Below the pieces are notes generated by a model that saw only the letters and a program-made list of their open reading frames with translations, searched no databases and was not told the origin of the DNA. From assembly GCA_937917025.1 (NCBI GenBank), contig CALFSF010000519.1, positions 1 through 29,568 on the forward strand: 29,568 nucleotides of DNA. Direction: 5' to 3'. The position numbers and the translations under genes were made by a program. This document shows positions 7,360 to 15,833 of this stretch, piece by piece. The first letter of the stretch is position 1. Each line of letters opens with the position of its first letter. The stretch comes from an uncultured Paraburkholderia sp. GTDB lineage: Bacteria > Pseudomonadota > Gammaproteobacteria > Burkholderiales > Burkholderiaceae.

Positions 7360-7995
7360 GGTTCAATCTCCCATGATCCTGCCGGCTGATCCACCCGGTC
7401 TTGAGCGGACAACAGGCCAGAGCTAAAGACATGAACGGTCCGAATTCGGCGCTGGACATCGAGCGGAAATCCAGCATCAACGCCTCGCCAGACGACATCG
7501 GTGACTATCCGTTGATGCATCTGGCGACATCAGTCATGCGTGCCCATACTTCGTGCGTCGAGCCGGATTTTCTGGTCCGTTTATCGACGCTGACATGGAC
7601 CTTAGAAGACTAGTTCATGCACTGCCGGAGCGCTAATTAGTTGAACCCCTGAGAGTCGTTATTTACGCAACATTCACGATTTTTATACGAAGTGTTTGGG
7701 AGTCCCATGTGGTTTGGGCCGGGAAAAAAATCTGTGCGCTGGACCACATAACCCGGGATGTCACGCCGGTGCCGGGATGAACTGGCAGTCGGGACGATGC
7801 GACCGTACCGGTGCGAAACCTTTCCACGGAAGCCTGCGAAAAGCGGCGAAGCGCCGGAGCGCAGCGAGGGATACAAAGCGGGCGCCACGAGCGGCGGGAT
7901 GGCACGGATGTGCGGACGCACATTGCTTTTCACATGGCAGGCGCATACTTTCGCTTTGACAGTGCGATCGATGGTCACCCGCCGTGGAGGACGCC
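7360..7995. other. Long gene-free region before the glutamate dehydrogenase gene
   Basis: These 636 bases separate two divergent genes and must hold both promoters. No convincing gene was found. A 70-codon frame at 7401-7613 (+) lacks a ribosome site and any recognisable motif. An inverted repeat ATGTGGT/ACCACAT (7707-7713 and 7743-7749, 29-base spacer) is the only clear symmetry. The first half is more AT-rich than the second. Confidence 0.4.
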
Positions 7996-10900
7996 ATGCA
8001 AGCCAGGAACGAAGACGCCGTTGGGCATCTGCTGAATGATCTTGTCGAGTTCGCGCGTGGACGATTGCCGGAACCCGCCTTCGCGATCGTCGAGCCGTTT
8101 CTGCTGCACTACTATGACTTCGTCGATGCCGATGACCTGCAAAGCCGCGGCATCGCCGATCTGTACGGCGCCGCGATGGCGCACTGGCAGACCGCGCAAC
8201 GGTTCGTGCCCGGCAGCGAACGGTTACGGGTCTATAACCCGATACTCGAACAGCACGGCTGGCATTCCGACCACACGGTCATCGAAATCGTGAACGACGA
8301 CATGCCGTTCCTGGTCGATTCGGTGTCGATGGCGGTCAACCGGCTGGGCCTCGCGCTGCATTCGGTCGTGCATCCGGTGTTTCGTATCTGGCGAGGTCCC
8401 GACGGCAGTATCGTGCGGGCGGATCAGGGTTCGGTGGACGCGGCGGATCCCCAATCGCAACTAGCGTCGTTCATTCACTTCGAGGTCGACCGATGCGGCG
8501 ACGCAGCGAAACTCGAAGTCCTGCGCAGCGACATCGCGAAGGTGCTCGGCGACGTGCGCGCGGCGGTCGAGGACTGGCCGAAGATAGTCGAAATCGCGCG
8601 CAATACGATCAGGGACATGAAAGCGCACGAGAAGAATCCGGAAGCGGTCGAGGCACGGGCGTTCCTCGAATGGATGACGGTGGATCACTTTACCTTTCTC
8701 GGCCAGCGCGATTACGAACTGGTATCGCATGGCGGCGGTTTCGGACTGCGTGGCGTCCCGGGTTCGGGGCTCGGCATCCTGCGTGAAACGCAGCGCCCCG
8801 CAGGCTCTGCCGAAGTAACGCCATTGCCTGCGGCAGCGGCCGAAATCATCGAAGGTGCAGCGCCGATCTTTCTGACCAAGGCCAATTCGCGGGCCACCGT
8901 GCATCGACCGGGATATCTCGACTACGTTGGCGTGAAGCTGGCCGGCGCGGACGGCAAGGTGATCGGCGAGCGGCGTTTTATCGGGCTGTATACGTCGACG
9001 GCGTATATGGTGTCGAGCGCCGAGATTCCGATCGTGCGCCGCAAGTGCGCGAATATCGTCAAACGTGCGGGCTTTTTGCCCAAGGGCCATCTCGCGAAGT
9101 CGCTCGTCACCGTGCTTGAAACATGGCCGCGCGACGAGCTTTTTCAGGCCGATGAAGTATCGCTATACGACGCGGCGCTTGGCGTGCTGCGTCTGCAGGA
9201 ACATCAGCGCACACGGCTTTTCGTGCGGCGCGACCGCTTTGATCGCTTCGTGTCCTGCCTCGTTTTCGTGCCGCGAGAAAAGTACAACACCGATTTGCGC
9301 CACCGTATCGCGCGGCTGCTGCGAAGCGCCTTTAACGGTGCGAGCGTGGAGGTCACGCCGCTGCTCTCGGAATCGACGCTCGCACGGATTCATTTTGTCG
9401 TGCACGCCGAGCCGGGCGCGATGCCCGACGTCGACACGCGCGAACTCGAGGCGCGCCTCGTGCAGGTGACCCGCCGCTGGCAGGACGATCTGGCCGATGC
9501 ATTGCTCGACGCGTTCGGCGAGGAGCAGGGCAACCGGCTGCTGCAGCGCTACGCGGATTCGTTTCCCGCCGGCTATCGCGACGACTATCCGGCACGAACG
9601 GCCGTGCGCGATATCGATCTGATCGAGCGTCTCCAGGGGACCAGCCGGCTTGCGATGAACGTTTACCGTCCGATCGAATCGGGGCCGCGCGCGTTCCGCT
9701 TCAAGGTCTACCGGGCGGGCGAGCCGATTGCGTTGTCGCGCAGCCTGCCGATGCTCGAAAATCTCGGTGTGCGTGTGGATGAGGAGCGTCCTTACCTGAT
9801 CGAGACGCCCGATGCGACGCCCGCCTGGATTCACGATTTCGGGCTGGAACTCGCGGACGACGTCGAGTTCGATATCGAGCACGTCAAGGACCTGTTCGAA
9901 CATGCGTTCGAACAGGTCTGGACAGGCGCGATCGAGAACGACGGCTTCAACCGTCTGGTGCTGCGCGCGCGACTCAACGCACGCGAAGTGACGATCCTGC
10001 GCGCCTACGCGAAATACCTGCGTCAGGTGGGTTCCACTTTCAGCGACGCCTATATCGAGCGCGCGCTTACCGGCAACCCGGATATCGCGCGCCACTTCGT
10101 TGACCTGTTCGTCGCGCGCTTCGATCCGTCCGCTGCCGAGACACGCGATGCAAGAATCGATCAGTTGAACAAGTCGATCGGCACCGCGCTCGATCAGGTG
10201 CCCAATCTCGACGAAGACCGCATTCTCAGGCAGTTTCTGGGCGTCATCGACGCGACACGGCGCACCAATTATTATCGCCACGACGAACACGATGAGCCGA
10301 GGCCTTATCTCTCGTTCAAGTTCGATCCGTCAAAGGTGCCGGGCTTGCCCGAGCCCAAGCCGGTGTTTGAGATCTGGGTGTATTCGCCGCGTGTCGAGGG
10401 TGTTCATCTACGCGGCGGGCGCGTGGCGCGTGGCGGACTGCGCTGGTCCGACCGTCGCGAGGATTTCCGCACGGAAGTGCTCGGCCTGATGAAAGCGCAG
10501 ATGGTGAAGAACGTGGTGATCGTGCCAGTGGGCTCGAAAGGCGGTTTTGTCGTGAAGAATCCGCCGCCGCCTTCCGATCGCGAAGCATCGCTGCGCGAAG
10601 GCATCGCGTGTTATCAGACGTTCCTGCGCGGGCTGCTCGACGTAACCGACAATCTTGCCGGCGGCGCGATCGTGCCGCCCGTTGACGTGGTGCGTCACGA
10701 TCCGGACGATCCCTATCTCGTCGTCGCCGCGGACAAGGGCACGGCCACGTTTTCCGACTACGCGAACGCCATTTCGCGCGAATACGGCTTCTGGCTCGAC
10801 GACGCGTTCGCCTCCGGTGGTTCGGTCGGCTACGACCACAAGCGCATGGCGATTACCGCGCGCGGCGCATGGGAATCCGTGAAGCGGCATTTCCGCGAAA

Positions 10901-12837
10901 TGGGCGTCGACACGCAGACGACGAATTTCACGGTCGTTGGCGTCGGCGATATGTCCGGCGATGTGTTCGGCAACGGCATGCTGCTTTCACCGCATATCCG
11001 CCTCATCGCGGCGTTCGACCATCGGCATGTTTTTCTCGATCCCACCCCGGACCCGGCGACGAGTCTTGCCGAGCGCGGCCGCCTTTTCGCGCTGGAGCGT
11101 TCGAGCTGGGCCGACTACGACACCGCGCTGATTTCTCCGGGCGGCGGCGTATTCCCGCGCACCGCGAAAACGATTCCATTGTCCGCGGCAGTGCAGGCGG
11201 CGCTTGGCATCACGGCGTCCGCGCTGGCGCCAAGCGAATTGATGCGCGCGATCCTGATGGCGCCTGTCGATCTGCTCTATAACGGCGGCATTGGCACCTA
11301 CGTGAAGGCGAGCGGCGAGACGCATCTGCAGGTGGGCGATCGCGCGAACGACGCGCTGCGGGTGAACGGCGCGGATCTGCGCTGCAAGGTCGTCGCGGAA
11401 GGCGGCAACCTTGGCCTGACACAACTGGGCCGCATCGAGTTCGCGCAGCGCGGCGGGCGCATCAACACGGATGCGATCGACAATTCAGCGGGCGTCGACT
11501 GCTCGGATCACGAGGTCAACATCAAGATCCTGCTGGGTCTCGTGGTCGCCGACGGCGAGATGACGGAGAAGCAGCGCAACGCGCTGCTCGCGGAAATGAC
11601 CGACGAAGTCGGGCTGCTGGTGCTGCACGACAACTACTATCAAACGCAGGCGCTATCGATTGCAGGGCGTTATGGCGTCGAGATGCTCGACACCGAGGTG
11701 CGGCTGATGCGCTGGCTGGAACGTGCCGGCCGCCTTAACCGGGTGATCGAGTTCCTGCCGACCGACGAAGAGATCGCGGAACGCCAGGCGGGCAAGCTGG
11801 GGTTGACCACGCCTGAACGTGCGGTGCTGCTCGCCTACAGCAAGATGTGGCTCTACGATGCGCTGCTCGAATCCGACATGCCTGAAGACCCGCTGGTGGC
11901 GGACATGCTGGTCGACTATTTCCCGCGGCCGTTGCAAAAGCGCTTTAGCGCGCCGATGACGCAACATCCGCTAAAGCGTGAAATCCTGGCGACGCATTTG
12001 ACGAACGCGCTCGTGAACCGGGTTGGCTGCGCATTTGTGCACCGGCTGATGGAAGAGACCGATGCGAAACCGGGTGACATCGTGCGCGCGTGCATCATGG
12101 GGCGTGACGTGTTTGATCTGAACGCGGTGTGGCGGCAGATCGATGCACTGGATAACCGCGTCGCCGACGACGTTCAGGCACGCATGTTCGTCGAAGTCAC
12201 GCGCCTGCTCGAGCGTGCCGCGCTCTGGTTCATGCGGCAACTTCAGCTTGGCGCCGTGCAGGATGGCGGCGTTGCGGATCTGCTTGATCGATGCCGCGAG
12301 GCCGTGCAAAGGCTCGCGCCACAACTGCCGGCGCTGCTGCCGCAGGCTGACATGGAAGCGTTGTCTGAGCGTCAGCGCGTACTGGTGGAGGCGGGCGTCG
12401 ATAGCGAACTGGCATTGCGCGTGGCGAGCGGCGGAATTTCGGCCGAACTGCTCGACATTGCCGAGGTGGCGGCAACCTGCAATCGCAATCTCGAACTCGT
12501 CGCGGGCGTGTACTTCGCACTTGGCACGCGGCTCAATTACAGCTGGATTGCCGAACGCGCGACGGCGCTCCCGACGCCGACGCACTGGGATATGCTTGCC
12601 CGCGCGGCGGCGCTCGCCGAACTGGCGCGCCTGAAACGCGCATTGACGACCAGTGCGCTTGCTTCTGCTTCAGAGCACGATACGCCGGAGTCGATGGTCG
12701 AGACATGGGACGCGAGGCGCAAACCCGCGCTTGAACGCTACGCGCGGCTGCTTGCCGATCTGCGTGCAACCGGTGGATCGAGCCTTTCGATGCTGCTCGT
12801 GATCGTGCGGGAGATGGCGGTGCTCGAACGGGCGTGA
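7996..12837 (+). CDS. gdhB: NAD-dependent glutamate dehydrogenase, large (L180-type) class
   Basis: A protein of 1613 residues, the normal size for the large NAD-GDH class that converts L-glutamate to 2-oxoglutarate and ammonium for amino-acid catabolism in the cytoplasm. The N-terminal half carries the regulatory region typical of the family. The catalytic domain begins near residue 813 with GGLRWSDRREDFRTEV, followed by KAQMVKNVVIVPVGSKGG with the substrate-binding lysines. The nucleotide-binding part includes VVAEGGNLGLTQLGR near residue 1132 and NSAGVDCSDHEVNIK near 1165. The start at 7996 was preferred over the GTG at 7984 because GGAGG (7986-7990) lies five bases upstream. The gene appears monocistronic, with its own terminator just downstream. 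Symbol follows Pseudomonas usage; other genomes call it gdhZ or simply NAD-GDH. Confidence 0.96.
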   Translation: MQARNEDAVGHLLNDLVEFARGRLPEPAFAIVEPFLLHYYDFVDADDLQSRGIADLYGAAMAHWQTAQRFVPGSERLRVYNPILEQHGWHSDHTVIEIVNDDMPFLVDSVSMAVNRLGLALHSVVHPVFRIWRGPDGSIVRADQGSVDAADPQSQLASFIHFEVDRCGDAAKLEVLRSDIAKVLGDVRAAVEDWPKIVEIARNTIRDMKAHEKNPEAVEARAFLEWMTVDHFTFLGQRDYELVSHGGGFGLRGVPGSGLGILRETQRPAGSAEVTPLPAAAAEIIEGAAPIFLTKANSRATVHRPGYLDYVGVKLAGADGKVIGERRFIGLYTSTAYMVSSAEIPIVRRKCANIVKRAGFLPKGHLAKSLVTVLETWPRDELFQADEVSLYDAALGVLRLQEHQRTRLFVRRDRFDRFVSCLVFVPREKYNTDLRHRIARLLRSAFNGASVEVTPLLSESTLARIHFVVHAEPGAMPDVDTRELEARLVQVTRRWQDDLADALLDAFGEEQGNRLLQRYADSFPAGYRDDYPARTAVRDIDLIERLQGTSRLAMNVYRPIESGPRAFRFKVYRAGEPIALSRSLPMLENLGVRVDEERPYLIETPDATPAWIHDFGLELADDVEFDIEHVKDLFEHAFEQVWTGAIENDGFNRLVLRARLNAREVTILRAYAKYLRQVGSTFSDAYIERALTGNPDIARHFVDLFVARFDPSAAETRDARIDQLNKSIGTALDQVPNLDEDRILRQFLGVIDATRRTNYYRHDEHDEPRPYLSFKFDPSKVPGLPEPKPVFEIWVYSPRVEGVHLRGGRVARGGLRWSDRREDFRTEVLGLMKAQMVKNVVIVPVGSKGGFVVKNPPPPSDREASLREGIACYQTFLRGLLDVTDNLAGGAIVPPVDVVRHDPDDPYLVVAADKGTATFSDYANAISREYGFWLDDAFASGGSVGYDHKRMAITARGAWESVKRHFREMGVDTQTTNFTVVGVGDMSGDVFGNGMLLSPHIRLIAAFDHRHVFLDPTPDPATSLAERGRLFALERSSWADYDTALISPGGGVFPRTAKTIPLSAAVQAALGITASALAPSELMRAILMAPVDLLYNGGIGTYVKASGETHLQVGDRANDALRVNGADLRCKVVAEGGNLGLTQLGRIEFAQRGGRINTDAIDNSAGVDCSDHEVNIKILLGLVVADGEMTEKQRNALLAEMTDEVGLLVLHDNYYQTQALSIAGRYGVEMLDTEVRLMRWLERAGRLNRVIEFLPTDEEIAERQAGKLGLTTPERAVLLAYSKMWLYDALLESDMPEDPLVADMLVDYFPRPLQKRFSAPMTQHPLKREILATHLTNALVNRVGCAFVHRLMEETDAKPGDIVRACIMGRDVFDLNAVWRQIDALDNRVADDVQARMFVEVTRLLERAALWFMRQLQLGAVQDGGVADLLDRCREAVQRLAPQLPALLPQADMEALSERQRVLVEAGVDSELALRVASGGISAELLDIAEVAATCNRNLELVAGVYFALGTRLNYSWIAERATALPTPTHWDMLARAAALAELARLKRALTTSALASASEHDTPESMVETWDARRKPALERYARLLADLRATGGSSLSMLLVIVREMAVLERA

Positions 12838-12843
12838 CGCGTG

Positions 12844-12873
12844 CCGGGGTAGCGCCGCGCGGCGCTGCCCCGG
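12844..12873 (+). terminator. Terminator hairpin after glutamate dehydrogenase
   Basis: A 13-bp GC-rich stem (12844-12856 with 12861-12873, one wobble) closes a GCGC loop six bases after the gdhB stop codon. A clean T-run is missing; only ATATTTT follows about 17 bases later. It may act as a weak intrinsic terminator or a 3'-end protecting structure. Confidence 0.6.
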
Positions 12874-12962
12874 GCAAGCAGATAGATATTTTCCGCATGC
12901 CATCGTCGGCTGATGGTTCGCTTTTTGCTGCCTGATTTCAACCTTAAACCCCTTTTCACACG

Positions 12963-13868
12963 ATGACAGAAGAATCACCGAAGGCCATTTTTTACGCGCT
13001 TGCCGCGAATCTGGGCATCGCGGTTTGCAAGTACGCTGCCGCTGCGTTCACCGGTTCGGGCTCGATGTTCGCGGAGGCGATTCACTCGACGGCTGACTGC
13101 GGTAACCAGATTCTGTTGCTCGTCGGCCTGCGCGAAGCGCGCAAGCCGGCCAGCCGGTTGCATCCGATGGGATCGGGCCGCGAGATCTATTTCTATTCGC
13201 TGCTGGTGGCGTTGCTGCTGTTTTTCGTCGGCGGCGCGTTTTCCGTTTATGAAGGCATTCACCGTCTGATCGCGCGTGAGCCGCTCTCGCATGCGTACGT
13301 TGCGCTCGCTGTGCTGGGCATTTCGGTGGTGCTGGAGGCGCTTTCATTGGCGGGCGCCGTCAGGGAAATTCGCAAGGGCCATCCGCGCAAGTCGATGTGG
13401 CGATGGTTTCGCGAAACGCGCGAGTCGGAACTGCTGGTGGTTGCCGGTGAAGACGTCGCCGCGCTTGCGGGTCTTGCCATTGCGTTCGTCGCGGTGTTGC
13501 TGACGATGACGACAGGCAATCCGGTTTTCGATGCGTTGGGATCGGTCGGCGTCGGCGTGTTGCTGATGGTGATCGCGTGGCTCGTGGCGACGGAGGTGAA
13601 GTCGATGATCGCCGGCGAGTCCGCGAGCCCGGAAGTCCGTCGCGAAGTCGAGGCGTTCGTGCGCGCGCGGCCTGAGGTACGCGGCGTGATCAACCTGATT
13701 ACGCTGCAATGGGGCAAGGACGTGGTGGTCGCCGTGCAGGCGGAGATGATCGACTACGACAGCGGGCGCGCGATGGTCGACGCGATCAACGTGATCGAAG
13801 CCGACATGCAGGCGCGGTTTCCACAAGTGAAATGGGTATTCTTCGAACCCGATGTGGTTCGCAGATGA
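12963..13868 (+). CDS. Cation diffusion facilitator family transporter
   Basis: This 301-residue inner-membrane protein has about six hydrophobic segments and a C-terminal cytoplasmic domain (from about residue 215). That is the layout of CDF metal/proton antiporters that export divalent cations such as zinc. Segment 2 has the expected metal ligands in AEAIHSTADCGN (His41 and Asp45). In segment 5 the usual HxxxD is changed: the sequence is VVAGEDVAAL, so Asp164 is kept but the His position is Val160, with Glu163 next to Asp164. This pattern recalls the SLC30A9-like branch. No strong Shine-Dalgarno precedes the ATG at 12963. It is separated from gdhB by the hairpin and is probably transcribed alone. 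Metal specificity cannot be read from the sequence. Confidence 0.9.
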   Translation: MTEESPKAIFYALAANLGIAVCKYAAAAFTGSGSMFAEAIHSTADCGNQILLLVGLREARKPASRLHPMGSGREIYFYSLLVALLLFFVGGAFSVYEGIHRLIAREPLSHAYVALAVLGISVVLEALSLAGAVREIRKGHPRKSMWRWFRETRESELLVVAGEDVAALAGLAIAFVAVLLTMTTGNPVFDALGSVGVGVLLMVIAWLVATEVKSMIAGESASPEVRREVEAFVRARPEVRGVINLITLQWGKDVVVAVQAEMIDYDSGRAMVDAINVIEADMQARFPQVKWVFFEPDVVRR

Positions 13869-13891
13869 GATCCGGTCTTTTCGAATTTCTG

Positions 13892-13952
13892 TACTAGCGC
13901 CGGTTTGTCCGCGTCGACCCGCGTCCGGGCCGCGCCGGCAAACCGGCTAGTA
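13892..13952. repeat. Inverted repeat with bulge between convergent genes
   Basis: The left arm (13892-13907, TACTAGCGCCGGTTTG) pairs with the right arm (13939-13952, CAAACCGGCTAGTA) except for a two-base GC bulge. The 31-base loop is very GC-rich and partly self-complementary. It begins 24 bases after the CDF transporter stop and overlaps the stop of the small broken gene on the minus strand. A bidirectional transcription-termination structure is the most likely role, although neither strand has a good T-run. Confidence 0.5.
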
Positions 13953-14109
13953 CACCAAAGCGAGGAAAACAAAAAACCCTAAGACCCCAAGCGCCGCAGT
14001 GGCGATCAGAAGTCCGATAAAGACTTCAATGCTGAGCTTGACGAAAGGGCACCCATATAGGGGCGTCCGAATTCCAGTGATCGAGTTCAGAAGGATTGGC
14101 GTTGTTCAT
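13947..14109 (-). pseudogene. Frameshifted small membrane protein gene
   Basis: On the minus strand, AAGGAG (14116-14121) lies six bases before an ATG at 14109. This frame reads MNNANPSELDHWNSDAPIW and stops after 27 codons. The next frame, which has no start codon of its own, reads LYGCPFVKLSIEVF and then an almost perfect transmembrane helix (IGLLIATAALGVLGFFVFLA) ending VY at a stop at 13947. Removing one base from the CCCC run (plus-strand GGGG at 14060-14063) joins the two frames into a 53-residue single-pass membrane protein. The total length is 163 bases, that is 54 codons plus one. This points to a one-base insertion or an assembly error. The function is unknown; such small membrane proteins next to DUF4148 genes are otherwise plausible genes. 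Confidence 0.6.
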
Positions 14110-14183
14110 GATCAACTCCTTGAAAATATAGCGGCGCCACCGCGCAAACTTCGCACCTTAGGCGCCGTGAGGTACAAACCGTG

Positions 14184-14483
14184 TTATTGACCGGCGCGCG
14201 CGACACGCGTGACGCCGCCGTCACCCGCCTGAACAGCAAGCCGCTCTGCCTGAGTGCGGCCGACGAGGCCCTGTTCCGGATAGCTCGTCTTGTTCAATGC
14301 CGGCAAGGTGCCGTCGCGATACGCGTCGTTGATTTCAGCCTTCACTTCGGCGCGCGTCGTCGTGCTCGAATGATTCCACCATTGATCGTTATACGAACCA
14401 GCGTGACCAATGCCGCCGCCCGCGAAAGCCGGCGCGCTGACGAGCAACGAAAGTGCGAGACCTGCAAAGAGATTGCGCTTCAT
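14184..14483 (-). CDS. DUF4148 family secreted protein
   Basis: This 99-residue protein has a clear signal peptide (MKRNLFAGLALSLLVSA, cleavage after AFA near residue 21). The mature part contains TRAEVKAEINDAYRDGTLP and LNKTSYPEQGLVGRTQAE, the signature of DUF4148. This family of small exported proteins is abundant in Burkholderia and relatives and of unknown function. AGGAG lies about seven bases before the start. The frameshifted small membrane-protein gene lies 74 bases downstream on the same strand and may once have been co-transcribed. Confidence 0.9.
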   Translation of the reverse strand: MKRNLFAGLALSLLVSAPAFAGGGIGHAGSYNDQWWNHSSTTTRAEVKAEINDAYRDGTLPALNKTSYPEQGLVGRTQAERLAVQAGDGGVTRVARAGQ

Positions 14484-14608
14484 GATTCACTCCTGTCGAT
14501 TCTGTTTGCCGCGCTGTCAGTCAGCGCCGCGACAGGGTGAAATGTAGGCTTTGTGGCACTCCGGATAAACCCGGATTTGGTGAAATGAATTGTCGGGATT
14601 TCAGAACA

Positions 14609-14629
14609 ATCGCGGCACGGGGCCGCGAT
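14609..14629 (-). terminator. Probable terminator of the LysR regulator gene
   Basis: A perfect 8-bp stem ATCGCGGC/GCCGCGAT with a 5-base loop lies 25 bases beyond the regulator stop codon on the minus strand. A short T-rich tail (TGTTCT) follows on that strand. Weak but well placed. Confidence 0.5.
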
Positions 14630-14654
14630 CGTCCTCTACACGTCTACACACGGT

Positions 14655-15659
14655 TCAGGCGACCCACTCCGGCGTGACCGGCGTTTCAAGCGCGGGCGCC
14701 GATTCGCGCTGTTCAAACGTACGCATCGAACAGATCGCGCCGAGACTGCCGCGGCCGCTCAGGAGCGGGCACCGATCGAAGATTTCCGCGATCCAGTCGA
14801 CGAACACGCGCACCTTCGCCGACAGATGACGGCTATGCGGATATACCACCGAAATCGGCATCGGCAGCGGCCGCAAGTCGGGCAGCACTTCCACCAGCTG
14901 GCCTGACTGCAGATGCGGCAGCACCATGTAGAACGCCGGCTGGATCAGTCCGAAACCTTCGAGACCGCACGTCACGTAAGCATCCGCGTCGTTGACCGAC
15001 ACGATGCTCTTCATCTTCACCTCGATTTCCTTGTCGTCGACCTTGAACGACCAGTCGATCACGCGGCCGGTGCGGCTCGAAAAGTAATTCACGGCCTTGT
15101 GATTCTCGAGATCCTCGATCGAGCGGGGCGTGCCGAAGTTCGCCAGATAGTCCGGCGAAGCACACGACACATGCTCAAAGAGCCCGATGCGCCGCGCGAC
15201 CAGCGACGAATCCTGCAGCGCGCCCACGCGCACCACGCAGTCGACGCCTTCCTGCAGCAGATCGACCGGACGGTCAGTCAATCCGAGTTGCAGATCGATA
15301 TCCGGGTAGCGCGTGTGGAATTCACACAGCGCGGGAATCACGATCAGCCGGCCGATCGAGCCCGGCATGTCGATGCGCAGTTTGCCGTTCGGCTTCTTGT
15401 TGCCGCGCTGGAAACTGGTTTCCGTTTCCTCGACGTCGGCAAGGATACGAATGCAGCGCTCGTAGTACGCCGCGCCGTCCGGCGTCAGCGAAAGGCGCCG
15501 TGTCGTCCGGTGCATCAGACGCACGCCGAGAAACGCTTCGAGATTCTGGATGATGGTCGTAACCGAAGCGCGCGGCATGTCGAGCGTTTCCGCAGCACGC
15601 GTGAAGCTGTTCGTATCGACGACCCTTGTGAACACCTGCATGGCCTGGAGACGGTCCAT
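14655..15659 (-). CDS. bpeT: LysR-type regulator of the adjacent efflux operon (BpeT/CeoR-like)
   Basis: This 334-residue LysR-family regulator has its winged helix-turn-helix in residues 1-60 (FTRAAETLDMPRASVTTIIQ forms the HTH). The effector-binding domain spans about residues 90-295 (LRIDMPGSIGRLIVIPAL onwards). The last 35 residues are a non-conserved tail. It is divergent from llpE and the RND pump genes, the arrangement of bpeT/ceoR in Burkholderia, where the regulator activates the pump operon. GGAGG lies six bases before the ATG. The 174-base gap to llpE contains two inverted repeats that could be its binding sites. Family is certain; the symbol rests on gene order and on the similarity of the encoded neighbours. 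Confidence 0.88.
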   Translation of the reverse strand: MDRLQAMQVFTRVVDTNSFTRAAETLDMPRASVTTIIQNLEAFLGVRLMHRTTRRLSLTPDGAAYYERCIRILADVEETETSFQRGNKKPNGKLRIDMPGSIGRLIVIPALCEFHTRYPDIDLQLGLTDRPVDLLQEGVDCVVRVGALQDSSLVARRIGLFEHVSCASPDYLANFGTPRSIEDLENHKAVNYFSSRTGRVIDWSFKVDDKEIEVKMKSIVSVNDADAYVTCGLEGFGLIQPAFYMVLPHLQSGQLVEVLPDLRPLPMPISVVYPHSRHLSAKVRVFVDWIAEIFDRCPLLSGRGSLGAICSMRTFEQRESAPALETPVTPEWVA

Positions 15660-15697
15660 GGCTGACCTCCGGATAGGGGCTGGCGCAACTGGACTGT

Positions 15698-15727
15698 CAA
15701 TCGAATCGCGAATGAGCGTTTCGATTG
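15698..15727. promoter_or_regulatory. Candidate LysR-type operator: CAATCGAA-N14-TTCGATTG
   Basis: A perfect 8-bp inverted repeat with a 14-base spacer lies 39 bases upstream of the regulator start and about 107 bases upstream of llpE. LysR-family proteins bind dyads with T-N11-A cores in such divergent promoters, so this is a candidate site for the BpeT-like regulator. Binding is inferred from position and symmetry only. Confidence 0.5.
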
Positions 15728-15737
15728 TTCAGGTGCA

Positions 15738-15797
15738 CCGAATTGTGTTGCCGGATTATAGGCATTTATCTGTGAGTTTGCAGAACCCACAATTCGG
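15738..15797. promoter_or_regulatory. Long-spaced perfect inverted repeat CCGAATTGTG / CACAATTCGG
   Basis: Two 10-base arms (15738-15747 and 15788-15797) are exact reverse complements separated by 40 bases, in the divergent gap upstream of llpE. Arm centres are 50 bases apart, close to five helical turns. The site could hold two regulator dimers, or form a stem in the operon leader RNA. The AT-rich spacer contains GATTATAGG, which may include the -10 region. Confidence 0.45.
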
Positions 15798-15833
15798 GCC
15801 ATTCGGACACTTCGCGCATTGCGCCGCTTCGAC

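Noticed and set aside
7401..7613. 70-codon frame upstream of gdhB
   Set aside because: No ribosome site, no motif, no coding-like base pattern.
13947..14109. Programmed +1 frameshifting in the small membrane-protein gene
   Set aside because: The frame-0 codons at the C-run (GCC CCT) do not form a recognised slippery site and no stimulatory element is visible; an indel or error is simpler.
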